DNA of 10,082 bases from Clostridia bacterium (GCA_900754775.1 CAAEDZ010000088.1:1-10082); one strand, 5' to 3'. Shown: positions 1-5,726, numbered from the stretch's first letter. The notes: a model not told the origin generated them from the sequence alone. Made by a program: numbers and translations.

Positions 1-148
1 CGTTTCCGACGCCACGCGCCTGCGCGGGAACCTCTGTTTCGAGGCCGAACAGCGCTTTACCGACCTGTGGGCGCTGGGCGAGCCGGAGAGCGCGGATCGC
101 CGCGCCGGGCAGGAGCTGACGCGGCCCTTTGTGCGCGTGGAGGCATAA
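1..148 (+). CDS. C-terminal end of an unidentified protein (partial)
   Basis: The frame beginning at base 2 is open from the window edge to TAA at 146-148, followed directly by a second TAA at 149-151. It encodes 48 residues, running from VSDATRLRGNLCFEAEQ through FTDLWALGEPES to a FVRVEA terminus. The segment looks like a normal soluble protein end, with mixed charged and hydrophobic residues, no membrane segment and no low complexity. I do not recognise the family from so short a piece. The tandem stop and the hairpin at 243-277 fit the 3' end of a plus-strand transcript. The alternative frame open across this stretch gives an Arg/Ala/Gly-rich product typical of GC-rich shadow frames, so I prefer this one. 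The start lies outside the window. Confidence 0.6.
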   Translation, partial: VSDATRLRGNLCFEAEQRFTDLWALGEPESADRRAGQELTRPFVRVEA

Positions 149-240
149 TAAAGACCGGGTCCATGCGCGGCTCCGATCCAATATGCTGGCAAAGCGGGCA
201 GGCGGCCAGAGCGTTGAAAAAGCCCGCAGATAAAGGATGC

Positions 241-277
241 AAAAATCGCCCTGATCTCCGTTTTATCAGGGCGATTT
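241..277. terminator. Bidirectional intrinsic terminator between convergent genes
   Basis: A perfect 13-bp stem pairs 243-255 with 265-277 around a 9-nt loop (256-264). Read on the minus strand, the stem is followed by a U-run contributed by the five A's at 241-245, three of which lie in the stem base. Read on the plus strand, the stem ends in UUU. The hairpin sits between the plus-strand gene ending at 148 and the minus-strand gene ending at 350, so it probably serves both. The U-tract is only modest on either strand. Confidence 0.75.
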
Positions 278-349
278 CTGCAGTCGAGGGCTTTATCGAC
301 GCTCTGACGCGACGCCCGAAAAACAGCGGACGGCGCGTTGGGCAGCGTT

Positions 350-853
350 TCAGGCGGGCAGCAGGCGGGTGGCGTCGTCGTAGCGGGTGGTAAGCAGCTG
401 TTCCACGCCCTGCACGCAGGCGCTCATGCTGCTGACGGCGTCGTTGGTGGTGTCGCCCTGGGCGAAGGCATCGTCGAAGGCCTCAAAGGCCGCCTCGATG
501 GCGTCGCGCGTCGTGCCGTCCAGCAGGCGGTAGCGCTGGCCGTAGGCGTTGGCGATGGCGTCGTCCAGCGCGGTGGCGGCGGTGTAGTAACTGCGCATGG
601 TGGGCAGTATGCTGCCCTGCACGTCCGCGCCGGCCAGCGTCACGCCATCGTAACTGCGGGCGAACATGTAGAGGCTGGTATACAGGTCTTCGCCCACGCT
701 GTCGCGCGCCAGTGCATATTCATTCCGAACGCTGTTTGCCTCCGAGGCGAATATGCAGATCAGCACGATGAGTATCAGAGCGATCAATGCCGCGATGATG
801 GGCAGCAGCACGTGTGGATTTAACAGTTGTTTTACACGCTTTTGTGGCTCCAT
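350..853 (-). CDS. Small single-pass membrane protein of unknown function
   Basis: The gene encodes 167 residues. The ATG at 851-853 is preceded on the minus strand by GGGAGG, well placed as a ribosome site. The frame stays open further upstream, but that part has no ribosome site and would run through a terminator into the next gene. Residues 1-14 are basic (MEPQKRVKQL), residues about 15-35 form one strongly hydrophobic helix with no signal-peptidase site apparent, and the remaining roughly 130 residues are a hydrophilic, Ala/Asp-rich, helix-favouring domain, presumably outside the cell. There is a single Cys in that domain (C146) and one in the membrane helix (C33). The layout of one N-terminal anchor plus a helical exterior domain recalls LemA-like proteins, but I see no LemA signature and do not assign it. 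The gene stands alone, between its own repeat-rich upstream region and the hairpin at 241-277. Confidence 0.8.
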   Translation of the reverse strand: MEPQKRVKQLLNPHVLLPIIAALIALILIVLICIFASEANSVRNEYALARDSVGEDLYTSLYMFARSYDGVTLAGADVQGSILPTMRSYYTAATALDDAIANAYGQRYRLLDGTTRDAIEAAFEAFDDAFAQGDTTNDAVSSMSACVQGVEQLLTTRYDDATRLLPA

Positions 854-903
854 GGTTTTCCCTCCCACATTTGATGAGAAAGTATATGCTGCGTGCAGCG
901 TGA

Positions 904-918
904 ATATGCACTGCATAT
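904..918. repeat. Perfect inverted repeat ATATGCA-C-TGCATAT
   Basis: Seven base pairs of perfect dyad symmetry surround one central base. The dyad is nested inside a second pair of arms, GTATATGC at 882-889 and GCATATAC at 913-920. The size and symmetry suit a dimeric repressor operator about 50 bp upstream of the small membrane gene. The symmetry is seen directly; the operator function is inferred. Confidence 0.5.
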
Positions 919-978
919 ACGTATAAATTACGACGGGATGGTAGAAATTCCTGCGGGAAAGTTGTGAAATAATTGCAT

Positions 979-993
979 ATATACATGGTATAT
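979..993. repeat. Inverted repeat ATATAC-ATG-GTATAT
   Basis: Two 6-bp arms (979-984 and 988-993) flank a 3-base centre. The repeat lies between the direct repeats at 1005-1046 and the dyad at 904-918. It is AT-rich and short, so chance is possible. Confidence 0.3.
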
Positions 994-1004
994 TCACCCA
1001 CTTT

Positions 1005-1046
1005 CGCGCATATTTTATACATTCCGCGCATATTTCGCGCATATTT
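1005..1046. repeat. Three direct copies of CGCGCATATTT
   Basis: Identical 11-mers lie at 1005-1015, 1025-1035 and 1036-1046. The last two abut exactly, and the first is offset by 20 bases. A related word follows at about 1061-1068 (ACATATTT). They lie upstream of the minus-strand gene starting at 853 and could be repeated regulator sites. Confidence 0.6.
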
Positions 1047-1097
1047 GCGTCCCATTGCCGACATATTTTGCACCCGCATGCTTCCACCAGTACGCAG

Positions 1098-1159
1098 AAA
1101 AAAACCGCCGCAGCGCCTCCCGCGCCCGGTATAGGCAAGCGTACAGAGGTCTGCGGCGG
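1098..1159 (-). terminator. Intrinsic terminator of the birA-nnr operon
   Basis: On the minus strand a 9-bp GC stem (1151-1159 with 1105-1113, CCGCCGCAG/CTGCGGCGG in plus-strand terms) is followed immediately by seven U's, from the A-run 1098-1104. The stem continues inward after a short bulge with GAGG/CCTC (1146-1149 with 1116-1119). It lies just beyond the stop of the metallo-hydrolase gene at 1179, as expected for the operon end. Confidence 0.8.
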
Positions 1160-1178
1160 ACGTATAGTGAAATTTTCG

Positions 1179-1820
1179 TTAACCGGCAGTGGGACAGAGC
1201 AGCACCGCCGCGGCGGGCAGCTCACGCAGCGTTTCCGGGGTGATGTCCAGTTCATTGGGCAGGTACTGCGCGTGCGTCAGGCGCACAAATTCCCCTTCGT
1301 CGGTGATGGGCAGGGTACACAGCACGGTCTTGAAGTGCATGGCGATGGCGGTGTGGGGCCTGACCTCGCGGATGACCTCCACGGCTTCGGGCGTGGTGAT
1401 GGTGTAGGTGCCGCCGATGGGGATGAGCAGTATGTCCACGCCGCGCAGGGCCGCGTACATCTCCGGCGTGGGCAGGTGGCCAAGGTCGCCGAGGTGGGCA
1501 ATGCGCAGGCCGTCGCCTTCGAGGATGAAGGCTATGTTTTTGCCGCGCTTCGCGCCCTGCGCTTCATCGTGAAAGCAGGGAATGCCGTGTATCTTCACAC
1601 TGCCGACCGTGCGCGGCGCGACGCCAATGATCACCTGCGGCTCGCCCTGCAGGGACTGGACGTAGTTGTGATCATAGTGCCCGTGGCTGCACAGCGCCGC
1701 GTCGGCGCGCGCCTTGCAGAGGGGGTAGCCGACGGAAGCGTCGAAGGGGTCGATGACGATGGTCGTGCCGTCCGCATAGGTGAGGGCAAAGCAGGAATGT
1801 CCGTACCATTTGAGCTTCAT
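1179..1820 (-). CDS. UlaG-like MBL-fold metal-dependent hydrolase
   Basis: The gene encodes 213 residues, a usual length for the short UlaG/YtkL-like branch of the metallo-beta-lactamase superfamily. These are cytosolic enzymes that bind one or two metal ions. The opening MKLKWYGHSCFAL is typical of the branch. The metal-binding signature SHGHYDHN occupies residues 45-52 (H46, H48, D50, H51). Further probable ligands are H84 (CFHDEAQG), D112 (HLGDLGH) and H162 (AMHFKT). All core ligands are present, so it is probably active. The substrate cannot be told: the family includes a lactonase as well as many members of unknown function. The ATG at 1818-1820 has an AAAGGAG site lying inside the end of the preceding gene, which stops only 3 bp earlier. 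It is the last gene of the operon, with a terminator at 1098-1159. Confidence 0.88.
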   Translation of the reverse strand: MKLKWYGHSCFALTYADGTTIVIDPFDASVGYPLCKARADAALCSHGHYDHNYVQSLQGEPQVIIGVAPRTVGSVKIHGIPCFHDEAQGAKRGKNIAFILEGDGLRIAHLGDLGHLPTPEMYAALRGVDILLIPIGGTYTITTPEAVEVIREVRPHTAIAMHFKTVLCTLPITDEGEFVRLTHAQYLPNELDITPETLRELPAAAVLLCPTAG

Positions 1821-1823
1821 ATC

Positions 1824-2231
1824 TCATTCTCCTTTCAAGTGATCCAGCATCATGGCGCAGGCGTAGAGGCCGCCGCCGCCGCCCGTTCGCAGGCAGACCG
1901 CCGCGCGCTGGCGCAGGGCCTTGTCAAGCGCTGCGAGACGGGCGCGCTCCGGGGCTTCCAGAAGTTTGGCCGCCTCGCAGAAGAGGGAAAGGCTCTCCTT
2001 CTCCACGACAAGGCCGCGGAAGCGCAGAAACGTGCGGGAAAGGGCGCTTTGCGGGGCTTCCCCTTCGTATTCGCGCAGCAGCGCTTCGGTGGGGGTGAGG
2101 CGCCAGACGTCCCCGGTGGGCGTGCAGGTGAAGTAAGGGCTTTCCACCCGCTCGCGGACGACGAACAGCCCTTCGCCCCGGTCGCGGCGCGCGTTTACGC
2201 CCGCGGGAAGGCAGGCGCGCGGGGCGGTCAC
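1824..2231 (-). CDS. Uncharacterised 135-residue protein translationally coupled to nnr
   Basis: The frame runs from a GTG at 2229-2231 to TGA at 1824-1826, giving 135 residues. The GTG overlaps the nnr stop codon as GTGA, a classic coupling arrangement. The frame is open far upstream, but that part is an Arg/Pro/Gly-rich shadow of nnr, so the GTG is the sensible start. The product looks genuine: a beta-rich first half (LFVVRERVESPYFTCTPTG, then DVWRLTPTEALL), a charged middle, and a helical C-terminal half (about 80-112) with a GGGGG run at 117-121 before a final helix. Five cysteines (7, 36, 85, 113, 125) are spread without a clear metal motif. There is no signal peptide or membrane segment. 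I do not recognise the family. Its position suggests a role tied to the cofactor-repair or ligase genes of the same operon, but that is only context. Confidence 0.72.
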   Translation of the reverse strand: MTAPRACLPAGVNARRDRGEGLFVVRERVESPYFTCTPTGDVWRLTPTEALLREYEGEAPQSALSRTFLRFRGLVVEKESLSLFCEAAKLLEAPERARLAALDKALRQRAAVCLRTGGGGGLYACAMMLDHLKGE

Positions 2232-3856
2232 GGCTGTTCTGCCCGCCGCGCGGCGAGGCGGCGGAAGGCCTCGGGGAGCATTTCGAGGATGTTGCGGGAG
2301 GTCATGCAGGCGTTGCCGTACTTTTCTTCCGCCAATACGCCCGCCATGCCGTGCAACTCGCAAACGCGCGCGGGCTCGTGGGCGGTGCGCGCCATGCCCG
2401 CCAGCATGCCGGTGAGTACGTCGCCGGAACCGCCCTTGGCCATGCCAGAACAGCCCGTGGCGCTGATGGCGACGGGGCTTTCCGGGGAAGCGCAGATGGC
2501 GCGGCTGGCGCTCTTGAGTACGACGCCAGCGCCCAGCGCCGCCAGCGCGCGGGCGTCGGAGACGAGGTCGGTCATCTCCCGCCCCAGCAGGCGGCGGGCT
2601 TCGCCGGGGTGCGGGGTGAGCAGGCACTGGCGGTCGAGCCGCGCTTGCAGTTCGGGGTGCGCCGCGAGCAGGTTGAGCGCATCCGCGTCGATGACCGTAG
2701 GAGGACGCAGCTTGCCGTACTGCTTTGACTCCAGCACGGCTTCCAGCACCTCCGGGGCGCAGCGGCGGGAAAGGCCGGGGCCGATGGCGATGGAGTCCTT
2801 GCCCCGCGCCAGTTCCCGCAAGGGGGCCGCCGCTTCCGCCGAAAGCGCGCCGTCCTTTTCCGGCAGGGGCGCGCACATGGCGCAGGGTTCCAGCACTTGC
2901 AGAATGGGCACGATGGAGGCCGGGCAGGCCACGGTGACGAGGCCCGCGCCGCAACGCAGCGCCGCGCCCGCGCACAGCGCCGCCGCGCCTGCCATGCCCA
3001 TGCTGCCAGCGACGATGAGTACATGGCCGCGGTCGCCCTTGTGGGTGTTGCGGGGGAAGGTATAGCCGCGAAAGGAGGCGGGGATTTCGTAGAGATAGGC
3101 AATTTCCTTTTTCGGCAGATATTCCGCAGGGATGCCGATGTCTGCCACCGCCAGTTCGCCGGTGGCCACAAGGCCAAAGTCCAGATAGTGGCCGACCTTG
3201 GGGTGCTGGAAAGTAATGGTGACGTCGGCGCGGACAAAGTCCTCGTCTGTCTCGCCGTCCGGGCCGCCGCCGGAGAGGCCGGAGACGCCGGAGGGGATGT
3301 CCACGGCCACGACGCGGCTGCCGCGCGCGCGGTCGCCGTTGATGCGCCCGACGAAGTCCAGGGCCTCGCCGGAAAGGGCGCGGGAAAGGCCGGTGCCAAA
3401 GAGCGCGTCCACCCACACGTCCGGGCGCTCTCCGCCGTCCATGTTGATCTCGCGCACGCCGGCCTCGCGGGCGCGACGCAGGTTTTCGACGGCGTCCGGG
3501 CTTTTGACCTCGCCGCAGAGGGCGAAAGCCGCCCGGCCGCCCGCCGCCTGATAGAGGCGCGCCGCCGCCAGACCGTCGCCGCCGTTGCCGCCGGGGCCGC
3601 AAGCGAAGAAAATCGTCCTGTCCGCGCCAAAGCGCTGGAGGAGCGCGTCCGTCAGGGCCCGCGCCGCGCGCTCCATCAGGTCAATAGAGGCAACGCCGCT
3701 TTCCTCCATGTAGCGCCGCTCCATCTCGCGCATCTGCGCGGGGGTGAGCAGCATATTCGCCGTCTGCTGGTAAAACGCGGAGCGCGCCCTTTTGTGGCTC
3801 TGCAAGTACTTATCTTCCAGCGCGCGCAGAAATTCCGGGGAAAAGTTTGTCTCCAT
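2228..3856 (-). CDS. nnr: Bifunctional NAD(P)H-hydrate epimerase / ADP-dependent NAD(P)H-hydrate dehydratase
   Basis: The product has 542 residues and is a cytosolic repair enzyme. It restores NADH and NADPH damaged by hydration: the epimerase interconverts the R and S hydrates, and the dehydratase removes water from the S form using ADP. The epimerase (YjeF_N) part spans about 35-250, with the nucleotide loop CGPGGNGGDG at 86-95, VDALFGTGLSR at 149-159 and VAVDIPSGVSG at 183-193. The dehydratase (ribokinase-like) part spans about 270-535, with KGDRGHVLIVAGS at 273-285, VIDADALN at 388-395, LTPHPGE at 413-419 and GMAKGGSGDVLTG at 471-483 carrying the expected catalytic D479. Most family members begin near M35 (MLLTPAQMRE). 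Here the ribosome site favours the start at 3856, giving a 34-residue charged extension. Two usually conserved Asn positions differ (see findings). It sits 9 bp after birA and overlaps the next gene by 4 bp. Confidence 0.95.
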   Translation of the reverse strand: METNFSPEFLRALEDKYLQSHKRARSAFYQQTANMLLTPAQMREMERRYMEESGVASIDLMERAARALTDALLQRFGADRTIFFACGPGGNGGDGLAAARLYQAAGGRAAFALCGEVKSPDAVENLRRAREAGVREINMDGGERPDVWVDALFGTGLSRALSGEALDFVGRINGDRARGSRVVAVDIPSGVSGLSGGGPDGETDEDFVRADVTITFQHPKVGHYLDFGLVATGELAVADIGIPAEYLPKKEIAYLYEIPASFRGYTFPRNTHKGDRGHVLIVAGSMGMAGAAALCAGAALRCGAGLVTVACPASIVPILQVLEPCAMCAPLPEKDGALSAEAAAPLRELARGKDSIAIGPGLSRRCAPEVLEAVLESKQYGKLRPPTVIDADALNLLAAHPELQARLDRQCLLTPHPGEARRLLGREMTDLVSDARALAALGAGVVLKSASRAICASPESPVAISATGCSGMAKGGSGDVLTGMLAGMARTAHEPARVCELHGMAGVLAEEKYGNACMTSRNILEMLPEAFRRLAARRAEQP

Positions 3857-3859
3857 GCC

Positions 3860-3867
3860 ATCACCTC
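3860..3867 (-). promoter_or_regulatory. Ribosome binding site deciding the nnr start
   Basis: GAGGTGAT on the minus strand lies 7 bases (counted from GAGG) ahead of the ATG at 3854-3856 and overlaps the birA stop codon (TGA, 3866-3868). The later in-frame Met35 (3752-3754), which matches the usual family start, has no such site (CAGACGGCGAAT precedes it). This is why the longer product is annotated. Confidence 0.65.
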
Positions 3868-4588
3868 ACACATATCCGTACAGGCCGCGCACGGAGACGT
3901 CGCCGGCCAGCACGGTTTCCGTTTTGCCGTCCGCCTGCCAGATCAGCGCGCCGTCCTCGCGGAAATCCAACGCCTTGCCCTCGCGGCCATCTATGCGTAT
4001 GCCCTGCCCCAGCGTCGCCGAGCGGGGACGGATGCCCTCGAGGATGGGGGCAAGGCCGCGTTTTTGCCAAGTGGCGTACCACGGCTCGAAGCGTTCAAGA
4101 AATACAGGAAGAAGTTCCTCGGGCGGGACGCGCGCGCCGGTCTGGAGATAGAGCGAAGTCGCGTGGGGAAGTTCGTCTGGGAAACCCGTTTGCAGGAGGT
4201 TGACGCCCGCGCCGAGGACGAGCCAGTCGCATTTTCCTTCCCGGAAACCGGCTTCGGCGAGCATGCCGCATATCTTTTTGCCGCCCATGACCAGATCGTT
4301 GGGCCACTTGATCTTCGCCGTGCCGTAGGCGGAGAGCGCCTCGGCCATGGCAAGCGCCGCGACGAACACCGCGCCGCCCGCGCACTGTGCGGGGATGTTT
4401 TGCGGGCGCAGCAAGAGCGATACCCACAGCCCCTCGCCCGCCGGGGACTGCCACGAGCGCGCGAGGCGGCCGCGCCCGGCGGTCTGTTCCGCCGCCGTGA
4501 CGGCGCACTCGCCCTCCCCCGCCAGCGCCAGGCGCTTGGCCACGGCGTTGGTGGAATCTACGGACGGATAGGTGATGATCTTGCGCAT
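3866..4588 (-). CDS. birA: Biotin--[acetyl-CoA-carboxylase] ligase, short form without DNA-binding domain
   Basis: The product has 240 residues. It activates biotin with ATP to biotinyl-AMP and attaches it to the lysine of biotin-dependent carboxylases or decarboxylases. The catalytic domain starts at once: the biotin/AMP loop GRGRLARSW at 38-46, KWPNDL at 94-99, GKKICGMLAE at 103-112 with the catalytic lysine of the KWPNDL motif at 94, and GAGVNLL at 126-132. The small C-terminal domain covers about 193-240 (FREDGALIW, AGDVSVRGLYG). The N-terminal winged helix of E. coli and B. subtilis BirA is missing, so this is a group I ligase, which should not itself repress transcription. The ATG at 4586-4588 follows GGGAGG at a good distance. 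It is the first gene of the minus-strand operon, with its promoter at 4620-4648. Confidence 0.95.
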   Translation of the reverse strand: MRKIITYPSVDSTNAVAKRLALAGEGECAVTAAEQTAGRGRLARSWQSPAGEGLWVSLLLRPQNIPAQCAGGAVFVAALAMAEALSAYGTAKIKWPNDLVMGGKKICGMLAEAGFREGKCDWLVLGAGVNLLQTGFPDELPHATSLYLQTGARVPPEELLPVFLERFEPWYATWQKRGLAPILEGIRPRSATLGQGIRIDGREGKALDFREDGALIWQADGKTETVLAGDVSVRGLYGYV

Positions 4589-4619
4589 AGTGCCTCCCAA
4601 ATGTGACCTTCCTTTGAAT

Positions 4620-4648
4620 ATTGTAGCACATTCCCGCGCATTTGAACA
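4620..4648 (-). promoter_or_regulatory. Promoter of the birA-nnr operon (extended -10)
   Basis: On the minus strand, TGTTCA (4643-4648) lies 17 bases ahead of TACAAT (4620-4625). The -10 box is preceded by TGC, giving the extended -10 form TGnTACAAT, which compensates for the weak -35 box. Transcription would begin a few bases beyond the -10 and leave a leader of about 25-30 bases before the birA ATG. Confidence 0.6.
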
Positions 4649-4655
4649 GATTCGC

Positions 4656-4684
4656 TTGTCATTCCCGGCGCAAATTTGTATACT
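4656..4684 (+). promoter_or_regulatory. Sigma-A-type promoter of the moxR-DUF58-transglutaminase operon
   Basis: TTGTCA (4656-4661) and TATACT (4679-4684) are separated by 17 bases, each box one mismatch from TTGACA/TATAAT. Its -35 box is only 7 bases from the -35 box of the opposing birA promoter. The resulting leader before the ATG at 4779 is about 85-90 bases and holds the hairpin at 4702-4738. Confidence 0.7.
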
Positions 4685-4701
4685 GGAAACTGAGTACGTG
4701 T

Positions 4702-4738
4702 GCGCGCCGGGCGGCGGGGAACCGCATCCGCCGCGCGC
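4702..4738 (+). other. GC-rich hairpin in the leader of the moxR operon
   Basis: GCGCGC (4702-4707) pairs with GCGCGC (4733-4738), and GGCGG (4710-4714) with CCGCC (4728-4732). The stem has 11 base pairs with a 2-base bulge and a 13-base loop. No U-tract follows, so it is not an intrinsic terminator. It could stabilise the mRNA or be a by-product of the GC-rich composition. Confidence 0.35.
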
Positions 4739-4778
4739 GCGTCCAAGAAAATGCAAATAACGCAAGGAGAACGCCGCC

Positions 4779-5726
4779 ATGCAGGTAACGCAGCGCTTCG
4801 CGCAGCTTCTGATCAAAAACGTGGGCAGGGTCATCGTCGGCAAGGAGGACGCCGTGGAGCTGATGATGATCGCGCTTCTGTGCCGGGGGCATGTACTGAT
4901 CGAGGACGTGCCCGGCGTGGGCAAGACCACGCTGGCCTCGGCGCTGGCGCGCTCTTTGGACTGCTCGTTCAAGCGCATACAGTTCACGCCGGACATCACC
5001 CCCAGCGACATCACCGGCTTTTCCATCGTCAACTTCAAGACGGGCGAACTGGAATACCGGCCCGGGCTGGTGATGAGCCAGATCGTCCTCGCCGACGAGA
5101 TCAACCGCACCTCGCCCAAGACCCAGTCCAGCCTGCTGGAAGTGATGGAGGAAGGACAGGTGACGGTGGACGGCACCACCTACCGCATGCCCAGCCCCTT
5201 CATCGTGCTGGCGACGCAGAACCCGGTGGACTTCGTGGGCACCTATCCCCTGCCCGAGGCGCAGCTGGACCGCTTCTTCATGCGCGTGTCCATCGGCTAC
5301 CCCTCGCAGGAGGAGGAGATTGACATCCTCGAGCGCTACACCTCCGGGGCGCGGCCCATGGAGGAACTCAAGCCCATCTGCTCCTCGCAGGACATCGTGA
5401 AACTGCAGCAGCAGGTGGACACGGTGTACACCTCGCGCGAGGTGCGCGCCTACATCTCCGCCATCGCTGCCGCCTCGCGCAGGAACGGGGCCTTGCAACT
5501 GGGCGTTTCCACGCGCGCGGCCATATCGCTTCTGCGCGCGGGGCAGGCGCGGGCGCTCTTGCTGGGGCGCGACTATGTGTCGCCCGAGGACGTGCAGAAA
5601 ATGGCCGAGCCGGTGCTGGCCCACAGGTTGGTTTTGAGCCCCGAGGCGCGCATGCGCAACATGACGGCGCAGCGCGTGCTTGGCAACATCCTCGGCTCCG
5701 TGCAGGTGCCGGTGAAGGCCAGATGA
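4779..5726 (+). CDS. MoxR-family AAA+ ATPase
   Basis: The product has 315 residues, the usual length of this cytosolic ATPase family, thought to act as chaperones in maturation of protein complexes. The ATP site is complete: Walker A in EDVPGVGKTTLA (42-53, K49), Walker B IVLADE (102-107) followed by INR, and sensor 1 in VLATQNP (143-149, N148). The family signature GxxPLPEAQLDRFxMR follows at about 153-168. The C-terminal helical lid covers about 205-315, with the sensor-2 region near GVSTRAAISLLRAGQARALL. An AAGGAG site (4764-4769) lies 9 bases ahead of the ATG. The stop overlaps the start of the DUF58 gene (ATGA), indicating coupled translation. The specific target is unknown; the neighbours suggest the DUF58 protein and the transglutaminase-like protein. 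Confidence 0.95.
   Translation: MQVTQRFAQLLIKNVGRVIVGKEDAVELMMIALLCRGHVLIEDVPGVGKTTLASALARSLDCSFKRIQFTPDITPSDITGFSIVNFKTGELEYRPGLVMSQIVLADEINRTSPKTQSSLLEVMEEGQVTVDGTTYRMPSPFIVLATQNPVDFVGTYPLPEAQLDRFFMRVSIGYPSQEEEIDILERYTSGARPMEELKPICSSQDIVKLQQQVDTVYTSREVRAYISAIAAASRRNGALQLGVSTRAAISLLRAGQARALLLGRDYVSPEDVQKMAEPVLAHRLVLSPEARMRNMTAQRVLGNILGSVQVPVKAR

Larger units (their letters stand above)
854..1080 (-). promoter_or_regulatory. AT-rich, repeat-dense control region upstream of the small membrane gene
   Basis: The stretch is far more AT-rich than anything around it and holds no convincing gene. It contains seven copies of the word GCATAT or its complement ATATGC, starting at 884, 904, 913, 975, 1008, 1028 and 1039. 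Three are embedded in identical 11-mers (1005-1046). Three symmetric elements occur, at 882-920, 904-918 and 979-993. Because the minus-strand gene begins at 853, the simplest reading is a promoter with binding sites for a regulator. Possible minus-strand -10 boxes are TATACT (about 882-887) and TATAAA (about 1015-1020), but neither has a good -35 partner, so I do not fix the start of transcription. Confidence 0.45.

Noticed and set aside
57..242. 61-codon minus-strand frame near the left edge
   Set aside because: It overlaps the end of the partial plus-strand gene, has no ribosome site that I can see, and gives an Ala/Arg/Pro-rich product.
149..349. Further gene or RNA between the partial gene and the small membrane gene
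   Set aside because: Apart from the terminator at 241-277 and a weak 5-bp hairpin at 283-300 I see no start with a ribosome site, no promoter and no RNA-gene structure.
1005..1046. CRISPR-like repeat array
   Set aside because: There are only three 11-base copies, two of them abutting with no spacer, and no cas genes nearby.
720..1079. 119-codon minus-strand frame across the AT-rich region
   Set aside because: The product has no coherent pattern, overlaps the small membrane gene in another frame, and its codons do not match the genome's GC-rich usage.
854..1255. N-terminal extension of the small membrane protein to an ATG at 1255
   Set aside because: It would cross the terminator at 1098-1159, overlap the hydrolase gene and the AT-rich control region, and lacks a ribosome site. 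The ATG at 851-853 has a strong one.
1068..3065. 665-codon open frame on the plus strand
   Set aside because: It is antisense to the hydrolase, the unknown gene and nnr, all with motifs or coupled starts. The product is Arg/Ala/Gly-rich without recognisable domains, as expected for a GC-rich shadow frame.
2897..4606. 569-codon open frame on the plus strand
   Set aside because: It is antisense to nnr and birA, which carry clear family motifs. There is no ribosome site and no recognisable domain.
4589..4778. Biotin operator in the birA-moxR gap
   Set aside because: The BirA here has no winged-helix domain, and I see no long dyad of the usual biotin-operator type between the two promoters.
4659..5624. 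321-codon open frame on the minus strand
   Set aside because: It is antisense to the intact MoxR gene, with a His/Arg/Gly-rich product and no domain.
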